Positions 52,059 through 61,792 of a stretch of DNA of 64,000 nucleotides are shown here, piece by piece. Below the pieces are notes generated by a model, which saw only the letters and a program-made list of their open reading frames with translations, was not told where the DNA came from and did no database searches. The DNA is from Trichomonas vaginalis G3 (taxonomy: Eukaryota > Parabasalia > Trichomonadida > Trichomonadidae): NCBI RefSeq assembly GCF_026262505.1, contig NC_067204.1, positions 11,736,522 through 11,800,521 of the forward strand, given 5' to 3'. Every line of letters begins with the position of its first letter. The first letter of the stretch is position 1. The translations under genes and the position numbers were made by a program.

Positions 52059-52856
52059 TTATCCCTGTATTTGTTCATGAAGTTGATTTTTAGCTGTTTC
52101 ATCGAAATTAATAGACCGAATATATTCATTAATTGCATTCTTATAATCAACTGATTTCTCAAATTTTCTTTTATCTGATTCCTTAACTAAATCATAAGTT
52201 AAACCTCGTTGCTGATATAATGGTTTCTTAATTAAATCTTTGAATGCTTGAGATAAAGCACCTGATGCAATTCTTGCTACTATAATTGGTTGGAATTGCT
52301 GTTTAAGTTCATCTTTAACATTTGCGAAAACTGGATCGAATAAAGCAACTTTAAAGAATTTCTTAGCTGAAATTTCGGGTCTAATATTTACATATTGGCC
52401 ATCAAACTGGTTAGAATATCGTGGTAATCCATCCGGTCCCTCTTCAATAGCATTTAATTCTTCATTGAAATAATAATATGGATTATGACGGTATGAATTA
52501 ATTGGACCATTTTCACCTTCTCCAATGTATTGTTTAACAGCTTTTCCATTTTCATCAAATTGCATAGGATAATGTTCATTATATGCTTTACGTTTAGGAT
52601 AATCAGATACAGTTAATTTATAACCATTTATGACTTTAATATTACCTTGACCATCAGTAACGAAAACTTCATTTATACCATCAGGTTTTCCATTTGGACC
52701 CGTAATGTCTGCTTCGTGTGCTTCCCAATTTGGACCATGACGTTTGGCATATGCTTGAGCTTCTGGTAATGTTAAAACATTTCTCATTTGTTTAACATCT
52801 TTTTGAAGACCAGCAACAATATGAACTAATTCTTTCATTCCATCAGGAACTTTCAT
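52059..52856 (-). CDS. Maverick hypothetical protein, 265 aa
   Basis: [18 protein letters not shown]..., with [18 protein letters not shown] in the middle and a helical C-terminus. The open frame extends some way upstream of the first ATG, so the start is uncertain. It looks whole. The family is unknown. Confidence 0.5.
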   Translation of the reverse strand: MKVPDGMKELVHIVAGLQKDVKQMRNVLTLPEAQAYAKRHGPNWEAHEADITGPNGKPDGINEVFVTDGQGNIKVINGYKLTVSDYPKRKAYNEHYPMQFDENGKAVKQYIGEGENGPINSYRHNPYYYFNEELNAIEEGPDGLPRYSNQFDGQYVNIRPEISAKKFFKVALFDPVFANVKDELKQQFQPIIVARIASGALSQAFKDLIKKPLYQQRGLTYDLVKESDKRKFEKSVDYKNAINEYIRSINFDETAKNQLHEQIQG

Positions 52857-52960
52857 AGTTCTATTATATGCACCCCTTTTGTTTGTCCCTTGTTTTAATG
52901 GAACTGTAAAAGATTTGCTATTTCTGTCATGTTTAATTATAAATAAAAAATAAAAATTAA

Positions 52961-53795
52961 TTATAAAAAGTTAATCAAATTTAACACCCCTTTATTTAAA
53001 TCAACTATTATTTTTCCATGTTCACCTAATTGCTGATATTGTGTGTAAAGTTCATTAATGCTCATTGGTAAATTCACTTGATAAAGCATAACGTTCAACT
53101 GTTGACGACTAAACCCACTGAAAATGAAAAGTGTTGATAGATTTGATTTAATGTTTGTGCTTAATGCTTTGAAATATTGAACAGCCATAAAGAATGAACA
53201 CTGAATGTGTCGACATTGAGTTAATAACTGATTAAAATATGATTTCTCATTTGTTATTAGTTTTGATTTCACTGCATCATCTAGAAAAATGAGTGAATGC
53301 AAAAATTCTCTATCAAAATTTGAAATAGAAAGTGTTTCAAATAATTCATCCCGTTGTTTATCAATAATTTTATCCTCTAATCCTTGCTTCTTGATTGTAT
53401 TATATAATTCTTTATACATTAAAAAGTTTTTTAAATAATCTTCTGCTTCTTCTTGTGATAAATAAATAATTGGAATTTTGATTAAATGCTTTAAAGATTC
53501 AAATGTATCATCTGAAGGTGAACCTGAACGGTTGATATAAATTAACACATGTGAATGGGGGAAGTGTTAGCAATAATGATAATTTGTTTTAATATCGTTA
53601 ATGTTTTACCTTTATTTTGTTTACCAATTGCTGCAGTGATTGAATTTAAGTAACATTCAGAATATGGAATTTTCATTAATTTTTCCTTAGATAGAGCATT
53701 TTATTATCACTCAATGCTTCATTAATCATATCATCTACGTATGTATTATATACTCCTGCTAATTCTTCATAAGGGGTGGATGAATTTAAATCCAT
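52961..53795 (-). pseudogene. FtsK/HerA-type packaging ATPase of the Maverick, broken
   Basis: A Walker A-like GKQNKGKT is visible near the start and LHSLIFLDDAVKSKL (Walker B region) further on, followed by the conserved MAVQYFKAL and IFSGFSRQQL block. This matches the genome-packaging ATPases of Polintons and related viruses. It is broken. Confidence 0.75.
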
Positions 53796-54811
53796 TTACT
53801 CAAAAATAAATTTATAATTTTAAACATTTCTATTCATCAATATTTCATCATATGAACTTCTATACTGTGGTGGTGTACCTGTTGAATGATATTTCAAACC
53901 TTCATCCGGTGTCCATGTCCAATATGTAGTCCTAGTAAACCAAACCTGAGGAGGATTTGTCACCTTTGAACAGTAAGTGTCATTTTCACCCTGAATGATT
54001 GGATAAGCTTTCACTTGTACTGTAACTTGTGAGTTAAAAGTTTCTAATCCATCAAAGAATATACCCGCTCCATCACGTTGAACTGGAATAGTGCATAAGA
54101 ATGAAGTTTGGTCTTTCCATGTTCTAGCTGATGGCGTGCCATCATCTGCATTCAGTGGTCTAGTTAATGAGTCCTCGTATTCTTCCGTGCATTCATTCAC
54201 TCCATCTAAATCAGAAGCTTGAAGCATACGTGTAAAGAATATGTCACCCACTGTGGTCATCGCTTGATCGGGGAAGTTTCTTGAATCTATAGTGACCTGA
54301 AGACCTCGAAGCATTAGATTTTCTAAAACTGTTCTTTGCATTGCATTTTTCGGAAATGTTAACACAACATCTGTAACATTATGAAGAGCATATGAGAAAT
54401 CTGAGCTAATACCTTCAGGAGTGATGCAACCTCCATTTAGTGAACGAACGTCAATATGTTGAGCTGGAATCATGAATGGATCTTCCTTACTGAATAAACG
54501 TGGTATTGCTTTAACTGATTCTTCAATTAAACCATATCCTGGTGTAATACATTTATCCTCTAAAACATCCATCTTTGTGCATGAAATAATAACGTCATCA
54601 ACTGTTGCGTCAGCAGATGTAGCGGCTAAGCTTGTAATTAATTTGGCAGGAAGTCCGATTTGTTGGAATTTGCGATCATATTTATAAACATGATTCATAA
54701 TCTTTTCATAATTTTCATCAGTTATCTTTTCATAAACGTAATTTTGTAAATCAGCAACTCTTAACGGGTCAACCTGACAAAATACTAAAGTATCCCTGTA
54801 AACATAATATA

Positions 54812-56110
54812 GGGTGTCCAAAGGTGCGTTTAGCACAGCGCTCTATATGAGACTATTAAAGAAGATATATGCTGATTATAAATATATAATAAAAAATATG
54901 AATATATGTATATGATGAGTATGTTGTATTTTGGCGCCATGCCGGGATATAAAATGAATTTTGAGACAAGAGGTGGTTTCGCGGGAAATTTTGGCGGGAT
55001 TTTTTCATTTTTTTAATGAATCATAAAGAAAACATCCTCGCTCTTGCAAAAAAATGCAAAGACTGTAAAAAAATCTACGAGACATTGGTAAAATGCTTCG
55101 GTATGGATGCTCCTAGCTATTCCACTGTAACGTATCATGTTAGGATGTATCACTTCATGAACAAAAAGGCGCCCATCATAAAAATTGACAAAAAATCGCC
55201 GGATCAAAGAAAAATCAAAGCAATTCTTCAAGCGCTAGATGAAGACCCAAGAGCATCACTCAGAAGGATAGAGGAGATGACAAAGATACCACATACAACA
55301 GTCAGTTATTATCTGCACAATTATTTGAACTACAAACTAGCGTATACACGTTGGGTTCCGCACAACCTTAATTCAGTTCAAAAAAAATCTAGAGTCCAAT
55401 CTTCGAAAGAGCTCCTCTCTATATTGGGTGCATATCAATCCAAGAAGTTTCGCTTTTTAGTAACAGGGGACGAGTATTGGTTTCAATATGCAACAGAAGC
55501 CAAAATCATGTGGATCCCGAAGGATGAAAATCCGCAAACATTCCCGAAGAAAAAAATTGACACACCAATGATGATGTTGTCGGTTTTTTGGGGCGTGAAT
55601 GGCATCATCGCAATTGATATTCTTCAAAAACCTAATACGATGAATGCTCAGTATCTAATTGACAATGTTCTTACTCAAATTATCAATTCTGATGAGTTTG
55701 AGAAATCCAAACAACAAAAACAAAAGTTTGCAATTCATTTTGATAATTCAAGAGTTCACAAAAGTCATAAGGTAATGAATTACTTGGTGGAAAACAATGT
55801 CAAAGTTGTTCCAAACCCAATTTATTCACCTGATATTGCACCCTCTGACTTTTATTTATTCGGCACGCTAAAAAAGAGAGCTGAAGGTCGCGAATTCGCG
55901 AGTCCAGATGATCTTGAAAATTTTGTAAGAGAGTAATTTGAGCAATTTTCTCATGATGATTTAAAGCGTGTCTTTCAAGCCTGGATCGATCGCTGCGAAC
56001 GCGTGATTGAATCCAATGGTGATTATATTTAAATAAACTTTATATATATGTAACTTGTTTATTTCTATTCGCAGTATTCAGGTTTGTGCTAAACACACCT
56101 TTGGACACCC
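54812..56110 (+). mobile_element. Tvmar1-like mariner, copy 2 (1299 bp)
   Basis: Same ends as copy 1, flanked by TA (54810-54811 and 56111-56112). It lies in the Maverick capsid gene, opposite to the direction of that gene. The two bases that copy 1 lacks are present here. Confidence 0.95.
55016..55936 (+). CDS. mariner transposase, copy 2, 306 aa with early stop
   Basis: DD34D transposase of the Tc1/mariner superfamily. An N-terminal helix-turn-helix region is followed by WVPHNLN (113-119). Catalytic Asp residues are at about 152 (VTGDEYW), 243 (FDNSRVH) and 278 (SPDIAPSDFYLFG), with 34 residues between the last two. The frame stops at a TAA after FVRE, but the same frame continues for about 33 codons with FSHDDLKRVFQAWIDRC and ends GDYI just before a second TAA. 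This is the normal mariner C-terminus. The stop is shared with copy 1, so it was in the common source. Activity of the short form is uncertain. Confidence 0.9.
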   Translation: MNHKENILALAKKCKDCKKIYETLVKCFGMDAPSYSTVTYHVRMYHFMNKKAPIIKIDKKSPDQRKIKAILQALDEDPRASLRRIEEMTKIPHTTVSYYLHNYLNYKLAYTRWVPHNLNSVQKKSRVQSSKELLSILGAYQSKKFRFLVTGDEYWFQYATEAKIMWIPKDENPQTFPKKKIDTPMMMLSVFWGVNGIIAIDILQKPNTMNAQYLIDNVLTQIINSDEFEKSKQQKQKFAIHFDNSRVHKSHKVMNYLVENNVKVVPNPIYSPDIAPSDFYLFGTLKKRAEGREFASPDDLENFVRE

Positions 56111-56835
56111 TATATTTAAGAATGATATCACCAAATGATTTAGGATAATCATCGAACGCCTGAAATGCTAACAAATCATTTACCGGAATAATCATATCAA
56201 AAGTGACATCAACTTCTTCATTTGCTTTCTTAAAAACTTCTGAAGGGTCAATATATTTACCACATACTGAGTTATCATATTTTTGAACATTATTATATAA
56301 CGAATGAACAAACTTTTTAACTTTCCTTTCTGATTTTGGTTTATATGTTGCAAATGCGAAAGATTCACGGGCGCAATCCATTTGAAGATAACCGGCATCA
56401 CCTCTTTCGGTTTCTACTTCTAATTGTTTAAAGTTTTGATTTGATGATTTGTAACCAACGAATAAACGCATACATTTAAAAGCGGCATCACATGTGAAAG
56501 CTTTATTTGAAACTAGAGTTACTTTAACTTTGCGTTTAATATATGTGTCACCTAATTGGTTCACATCATGAGCTGGATTTGTAATTCTTAAATGAGTTTG
56601 TTTATCATCAAAATATGGAGTATCAGAGTCATAGCATGAACTTTCAAGTTCTCTATAATATCTTCTACCATCATTCTTTGCGAATATTTCATTTATCTTT
56701 TCGAATGAATGAAACACATTTCCATTAATCGGTTTGGTATTTGGCACTAAATAGTTAGTCGTCATTTATTAATAAATAAAAAATCAAAATTAAAAAGATG
56801 GAAATGAATTTTTAATTTTAATGAAATAATTAACT

Positions 56836-57051
56836 ATGGCTGCAGGTATATTTAAGAAACTGTGGGATAAAGTAAAAAGAGGAGCGAGTAAAGTTTGGGA
56901 AACATTGAAGAAGGGAGCAAATTGGATATTTAAGAATAAAGAAGCAATTAGTGACGTTGCTGAATCAATAACACCAAAAGCTGCCCCAATAAGAGAAATT
57001 TTAAATAAAGGAGAAAAAGTTTATCAAAGACTACAACCGATACTAAGATAA
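56836..57051 (+). CDS. Maverick small amphipathic protein, MAAGIFKKLW start, 71 aa
   Basis: Starts MAAGIFKKLWDKVKRGASKV, a strongly amphipathic basic helix, followed by a second helical part. The convergent neighbour begins with nearly the same ten residues. It may act on membranes or DNA inside a virion, comparable in style to adenovirus core or protein VI-type helices. That is inference. Confidence 0.6.
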   Translation: MAAGIFKKLWDKVKRGASKVWETLKKGANWIFKNKEAISDVAESITPKAAPIREILNKGEKVYQRLQPILR

Positions 57052-57080
57052 AAATAATTTTAAAATAATTTATTTTTCCA

Positions 57081-57317
57081 CTATCTACCCCCTATTTTAT
57101 TAAGTATTCCTTCAGCTATTCCACCAATTGCGTTACCTGCTTGTGCTCCCATCGCCGGATTACCTGCTTTAGTACCTAATACTCCACCTATGATAGTTCC
57201 TGCCGTTTTCGCTACTGGTGCCAAAAAGTTTGCAACAGGTTTAATAACCTTTTTATAAACCCAACCCGCAGCTTTCTTAATTCCATCCCATAATTTTTTA
57301 AAGAATCCTGCCGCCAT
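57081..57317 (-). CDS. Maverick small amphipathic protein, MAAGFFKKLW start, 78 aa
   Basis: Starts MAAGFFKKLWDGIKKAAGWV and continues with a Gly/Ala-rich hydrophobic segment (GTIIGGVLGTKAG) that could insert in membranes. It is convergent with the 71-aa gene, 29 bp apart, and shares its N-terminus. It is intact. The function is unknown. Confidence 0.6.
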   Translation of the reverse strand: MAAGFFKKLWDGIKKAAGWVYKKVIKPVANFLAPVAKTAGTIIGGVLGTKAGNPAMGAQAGNAIGGIAEGILNKIGGR

Positions 57318-57383
57318 TTCTGATTTAATATTAATTAAAAAATATATTTCATCACTTATATTCTAATTTTTATTTAATGATAA

Positions 57384-57752
57384 ATGAAACCAATTTTAAA
57401 AATAAATGAAACAGAGGAGGAAGAAATAAATGAGAGTGGAAATGTTCAACAAAAAATAAACGTTGTTAAACCAATTACTGAAATAAAAATTTTTTCATCT
57501 GTTGAAGAATTTAATGACTATTATACCAATAATAAAAAATTATTTGAAGAATTGACAACGTGTAAATTGAATAAAATGTTTAAAGTTGATGGATTCAAAA
57601 TTTCAAAAATAAAGGGGGTGGTTAGTTTGAAATCTATTCCTCAATCAAGAATCACCTCATTAATGAAAATAGATGATTTAACAAAAAGAATAGAAGAGAT
57701 TGAAGAAAGAATGAATCAAATAATTGATTTCATAAATTCAAATAATCATTAG
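57384..57752 (+). CDS. Maverick hypothetical protein, 122 aa
   Basis: MKPILKINETEEEEINE..., with an acidic start, a folded middle and a C-terminal coiled coil (MKIDDLTKRIEEIEERMNQI). It is intact. The family is not recognised. Confidence 0.5.
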   Translation: MKPILKINETEEEEINESGNVQQKINVVKPITEIKIFSSVEEFNDYYTNNKKLFEELTTCKLNKMFKVDGFKISKIKGVVSLKSIPQSRITSLMKIDDLTKRIEEIEERMNQIIDFINSNNH

Positions 57753-57796
57753 TTTCTAATTTCTTTTTCTCGTTTATGAGGTCTTTGATTATGACT

Positions 57797-57964
57797 TCAT
57801 TGATTCCATGAAATTAAATATTCTTTATCATTATATTTATACCTCATTAGCTTATTTTGGCTTTCATATTCATTTAATAATTCACAATCTTCATTTTTAA
57901 ATTGAAGTTTAACCCATTCAGGATTTAAACAATGTTTAATTAATCGCGGAATATCTGACATCAT
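57797..57964 (-). CDS. Maverick short frame, 55 aa
   Basis: A short minus-strand frame, MMSDIPRLIKHCLNPEWVKL..., with coding-like composition and a good start, just inside the right TIR. The function is unknown. It could be chance, but it fits the leftward gene direction. Confidence 0.4.
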   Translation of the reverse strand: MMSDIPRLIKHCLNPEWVKLQFKNEDCELLNEYESQNKLMRYKYNDKEYLISWNQ

Positions 57965-58001
57965 CTATATATATATAGCTTCTTTTATAAAAGATAAAAA
58001 A

Positions 58002-58207
58002 TATTTCATTATGTATGGGTTGAGTGTAAATGTCTTACAATTTTGAACATTTTTAAATCTTGATTTATTCAAAAACGTAAGAATAAAAACCGTAAGAATC
58101 ATACATTTTTTACTTCATATGTTAAAAAAATGATACAAAATCGTTCAATATTGTATGAATTCTTACGTTTACAAAAAAAGTCACACGACCCGCTCTCATA
58201 TACTACT
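58002..58207 (-). repeat. Right TIR of the Maverick (206 bp)
   Basis: Inverted copy of 35471-35677, followed by ATTAAA at 58208-58213. Confidence 0.95.
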
Positions 58208-58348
58208 ATTAAAAAAAATGGAAAATTATATATTTCAGAATTTTTGTAGTCTTGAGCGTAGATAAAATTTCTTTGGTTATTTTTTGTCTTGATTTATATA
58301 TGCGTCTTATAAAATCAGATTTATTTGCTAATATGAGGAATTGTCAGC

Positions 58349-58918
58349 TTATTTCTTGTGCTTAGCAGCGGCCTTTTCCTTCTTAGCCTCGCGGAAAGCC
58401 TTGAGCTTATCTGTCTTCTCCTTGAAGAGATCCTTCTTGGCCTCTTCAGCCTTGATAACACGGAACTTGATTTCGTTCTGTGCCTTTGGAAGAGCGAAGA
58501 GAGCAGCATCGTTAACTTGTTCAGCTGTCTCGCCCTTCTTGACCTTGATAAGGCGGGACTTGTAAGCGACAAGGCGCTCAACGTTCTGCTTGACCATGGC
58601 ATCCTTAGAGTGAGCACGGCGAGTATCGACGGCAATGCCTTGGAATCTGGCAAGAGCTGGATCAAATCCGGCAGCAACAAGTTCCTTTGGTGTGAAACCA
58701 CGACCAAGGCGAACCTTCATGTTGTAACGAACTGTTGGGCAACGAACAACTGGGCGGAGTGGTCCCTCAGCTGGACGTGGGGCAATATTCTTGGCCTTAA
58801 GGTTACGAGCATTACGGCGGCGTTGAGCGCGAGCTGGATCATCGAAGTATGTCTTTACGCGGTGATACCAGTATTTACGAAGGTGATCATTTGGAATTTG
58901 GTTGTTCTTAGCTACCAT
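58349..58918 (-). CDS. RPL13: 60S ribosomal protein eL13 (RPL13)
   Basis: A 189-residue basic protein of the large ribosomal subunit. Family sequence is clear: HLRKYWYHRVKTYFDDPARA, then RRRNARNLKAKNIAPRPAEG, PVVRCPTVRYNMKVRLGRGF (about residues 56-75) and the Lys/Ala-rich C-terminal extension. It is slightly shorter than the ~206-211 residues of animals and fungi. Codon use is more GC-rich than its neighbours, as expected of a highly expressed gene. The gene is intact and starts at the first ATG. Confidence 0.95.
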   Translation of the reverse strand: MVAKNNQIPNDHLRKYWYHRVKTYFDDPARAQRRRNARNLKAKNIAPRPAEGPLRPVVRCPTVRYNMKVRLGRGFTPKELVAAGFDPALARFQGIAVDTRRAHSKDAMVKQNVERLVAYKSRLIKVKKGETAEQVNDAALFALPKAQNEIKFRVIKAEEAKKDLFKEKTDKLKAFREAKKEKAAAKHKK

Positions 58919-59518
58919 CGAGAAAGGCCAACCGTCTCTATCGTCACAACAAAATTTCTTTGAGATTTGAATGTCTGACTAGCAATATCACTAACTTTAA
59001 GTATTGATGAAATTTATCATCAAAAATCTGTTCTACACTGAAAATTTTAAACCCAAAATTTTAATCATTTTTTACTGATAGTAATGATCGATTGTTTTTC
59101 ACTCTATCCTTTATGAGCAATATAGGATTTGTCAGTTATAGAATAACAACAAGATTTCATATCAAATAATGACGTATTATCCGATAGACTAACCAGCAGA
59201 GCGAGAACGAACTGAATTTCAATTGGTTATGAGTTTACCTAATGGACAAACACTTTCACAATTAAAATCAAAATATTTTTATTTTATTAAGGAATAACCT
59301 AAAGAGTAAATTAGAATATGGTTTTAAACATTAATTTTAGTATTTGCAATGTCCGATTGTAAAATTAGTTGATATCTACATGATCTGATGAATAGCAATA
59401 CAAATCAATGGAAAACTTTGATGTATGAGTCACCCTCATTGGATAGGAATCCTATTTGCAGAAAGCTTAAAAACCGTTCTAAAATCCGTTTTTAAAATTT
59501 CAAGGGGAGTAAAAAAAT
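58919..59518. other. Intergenic with a decayed CDC50 fragment
   Basis: 600 bp between divergent genes. Apart from the fragment at 59141-59233, nothing was recognised. Confidence 0.5.
59141..59233 (-). pseudogene. Decayed fragment of a CDC50/LEM3 gene
   Basis: It shares AACAAGATTTCATATC and GAGCGAGA/GAACGAACTGA-type strings, in the same order and spacing, with the CDC50 gene around 34134-34210. The translated scrap still reads SVRSRS where CDC50 has KSVRSRSDDQL, with stops after it. It is a relic of a paralogous copy on the same strand. Confidence 0.7.
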
Positions 59519-61399
59519 ATGAGTCAAGCGGATACAGCCCCGACAACAGAATCAAAGAGAATTTCCATGTTATTCCAAAAGGCTTTAGCCTCTAACTCAG
59601 TTCGTGAAAAAAATTCATTCCTGAATGAACTTAAAAAATTAATGAAAAAGCATGCAGCTGATTATTCTGCTGCAATTGCCGAAGGTGAGAGACTCGATGC
59701 TGCAATTATCGATGTTAAAGCAAATTTCAACAAAGTTAACGAACAATACCAAGAACTCAAAAATTCCGTTTCATTTTTAACAGAACTCGAATTTTATCAA
59801 GCAGGACCTGATGTTGCCTCATTGAAAAACATGATCGAATCCTTAGAAAGAGATATTTCTGCAATTGGTCCACTTCCAGATCGAGATTCTCTTCAATCTC
59901 TAATATCTTCATCAACATCGCAGCAACAGCTTTACTTAGACTTACTTGATTTTCGTGAAAATCGTCTCCGTCAGCTTGTTGATGCACTTAAACAAAGAAT
60001 TCGAACAGCTGAACAACGCCTTGAATGCGCTTCAGTTGTTATCGACCAATTCGGTTCTATTTCGAATCTTTTAGATAAAGTACGCATGCTTCAAGAAGAA
60101 AACGAGAAGCTAAAAGTCAGAAGAATCAGATTTTCATCAGAATCCCTTCTTAGACCACGTCGTCTTACAAAATGCGAACCTGCAACACTCAGAGCATTCC
60201 TTGTTGCACTACAAAACGAGCTTGCCGTTGTCCGCGGCGCTGTAGCTGAAGCTCAGAAGAAATCCGAAGATTCAATCTCAAGATTACCTGATGAAACAGA
60301 GCTCCTTAACCAGCTCATTGTCTGTCCTACCCTCAAATTCAGTGAACCATTACCTCCTCTCACACAAAAACCGTTGAATACTGATGAGCCAGCAACAATG
60401 ACCGCTTTAACAGATCCAGAAGCGGCAGGAGCAGCAGCAGATTCCATAGAGATGCAGCTCATTCAAGCAGACAACCAGTACGCCGCTCTCAAAGAGAAAA
60501 CTCAGCGTTTGAGATCAGAATTGACTCTCCGAAAGAATGCAGAAAGATTGGCCACGGAAACAGGCAAGCAAAGAATAGAGAAACTCCATTCTCTCAACGA
60601 GCGTTTGCTTACTGAAATCCACGCTTTACAGGAACAAAGCGAAAGCGCCGAATCCTCCAAACAGATTCTCACAGAAATGCTCGAACAAGTCACTGCAGAA
60701 CGCGATGAGATGAAAGAGAAATCTCAGAAACTCGCACAGCATTACCAAGAGCTTTACGACGAGCATCTCAGAATGAGGGAAGAATTCAGAAGGACATGGA
60801 AAGCAGGCGCAGGATTATTCCGCTTGACAGAACTCTTTGGACGTGCATATTTGAACCAGATTACAGAACAGAACGAATACACGAACCAAGTTTGCGCATT
60901 CACACCGAAAGAGACACCTTCAAATGTCCCTGATTTCACTGAGAATCCACCACAAGTTCTCATGAAATTCATCGACGACATCCATTACGAGTTACTCAGA
61001 AGAAAAGCAGCTGAACTTGTTCAGAAAGGACAAGGCGCGAAAGTCAATGATCTCAAGGAGATTATCTCTAATTTGCCAATAGATAATGGATTCCAGAAGG
61101 TCGCTGATTGCGTCCAGAACGCTCCCAAGGAAGTTTTGGATCATCTTTCTGATAAGAAGAAAGTTGCAGCAATCTTCGAAGAGATGGTTAGCGGAATCAA
61201 GACAGAAACGGCAAATAGAATCAATGACTACGAGAACTACATGAAGGACTCATTAGCAAGAATAAAGAGAGCTGCAGAACCAATATTGACACAGACAAAG
61301 AGAGCTATGCCAACACAAACATTCCAGGCAAGAAAGAATCACATCGAAACACAGTTCAACAAAGCGGATCTGCCAAAAGGAAAAGGTGGAAGAAAATGA
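59519..61399 (+). CDS. Long coiled-coil protein, 626 aa
   Basis: MSQADTAPTTESKRISM..., almost entirely helical with heptad patterns at about 45-225 and 325-420 (LHSLNERLLTEIHALQEQSE). A Pro/Ala-rich break near 270-300 follows the first coil. A more globular C-terminal third contains GAGLFRLTELFGRAYLNQI and a basic tail KGKGGRK. It may be a cytoskeletal or basal-body component, as is common for such proteins in flagellates, but I cannot name a family. It is intact. Confidence 0.75.
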   Translation: MSQADTAPTTESKRISMLFQKALASNSVREKNSFLNELKKLMKKHAADYSAAIAEGERLDAAIIDVKANFNKVNEQYQELKNSVSFLTELEFYQAGPDVASLKNMIESLERDISAIGPLPDRDSLQSLISSSTSQQQLYLDLLDFRENRLRQLVDALKQRIRTAEQRLECASVVIDQFGSISNLLDKVRMLQEENEKLKVRRIRFSSESLLRPRRLTKCEPATLRAFLVALQNELAVVRGAVAEAQKKSEDSISRLPDETELLNQLIVCPTLKFSEPLPPLTQKPLNTDEPATMTALTDPEAAGAAADSIEMQLIQADNQYAALKEKTQRLRSELTLRKNAERLATETGKQRIEKLHSLNERLLTEIHALQEQSESAESSKQILTEMLEQVTAERDEMKEKSQKLAQHYQELYDEHLRMREEFRRTWKAGAGLFRLTELFGRAYLNQITEQNEYTNQVCAFTPKETPSNVPDFTENPPQVLMKFIDDIHYELLRRKAAELVQKGQGAKVNDLKEIISNLPIDNGFQKVADCVQNAPKEVLDHLSDKKKVAAIFEEMVSGIKTETANRINDYENYMKDSLARIKRAAEPILTQTKRAMPTQTFQARKNHIETQFNKADLPKGKGGRK

Positions 61400-61792
61400 A
61401 TTTTGTAATAAATTTAAGTATATTAATAAAATTGGAATTATTTTTGTTTTTTTACTCTAGAGAATATGATGAGATTAATCTTAAATTGACTTATTAAGAG
61501 ATAGTTTATTTTATAAAGTATTCCGAGTAAATGGTTTTGATCGTTATCAAAATTCGAAAAAATATGAATGATTTTCTAAAAACTAATTTGATATTTTTAT
61601 AATTAGATTTAACAAAAATGGAATTAATATTAAATATCCTCTTCCAAGTTTGCTATTTTTAGAATGTGGATTATCAACAGTTGCATGTTAGACTACATGA
61701 TATTCCTCATATTGTCTGATGCATCTTTTATATGGATAATATTTCTATCAGAAATCAAAATTCGTGGTTTTGCCATAAAAGCCAATAAATTA
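61400..61792. other. Convergent 3' flanks, nothing recognised
   Basis: AT-rich spacer between convergent genes with no gene or repeat that I can support. Confidence 0.5.

Larger units (their letters stand above)
53820..56765 (-). pseudogene. Major capsid (double jelly-roll type) gene of the Maverick, interrupted by a mariner
   Basis: The gene begins at 56765 (MTTNYLVPNTKPING) and ends at 53820. A mariner (54812-56110) lies inside it. Both parts are otherwise open, beta-rich and without obvious decay. Size, position next to the ATPase and overall character fit the major capsid protein of this element class. The fold itself cannot be shown from sequence by eye. Confidence 0.65.
35471..58207. 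mobile_element. Maverick/Polinton element, 22.7 kb, with two mariner insertions
   Basis: The ends AGTAGTATATGAGAGCGGG are inverted copies, with TIRs of 206-207 bp, and ATTAAA is duplicated at 35465-35470 and 58208-58213, the 6-bp target duplication of this class. The element carries protein-primed DNA polymerase B, a DDE integrase, a primase-helicase, a packaging ATPase, a double-jelly-roll-type capsid protein and small accessory genes. The left half reads rightward and most of the right half reads leftward. Without the two mariners it is about 20.1 kb. Structurally it looks whole at both ends, but its genes are broken in roughly a dozen places, mostly in the left half. The TIRs differ only by one base in a T-run, so insertion is recent. 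I did not recognise the adenain-type protease usual in the class. Confidence 0.95.
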
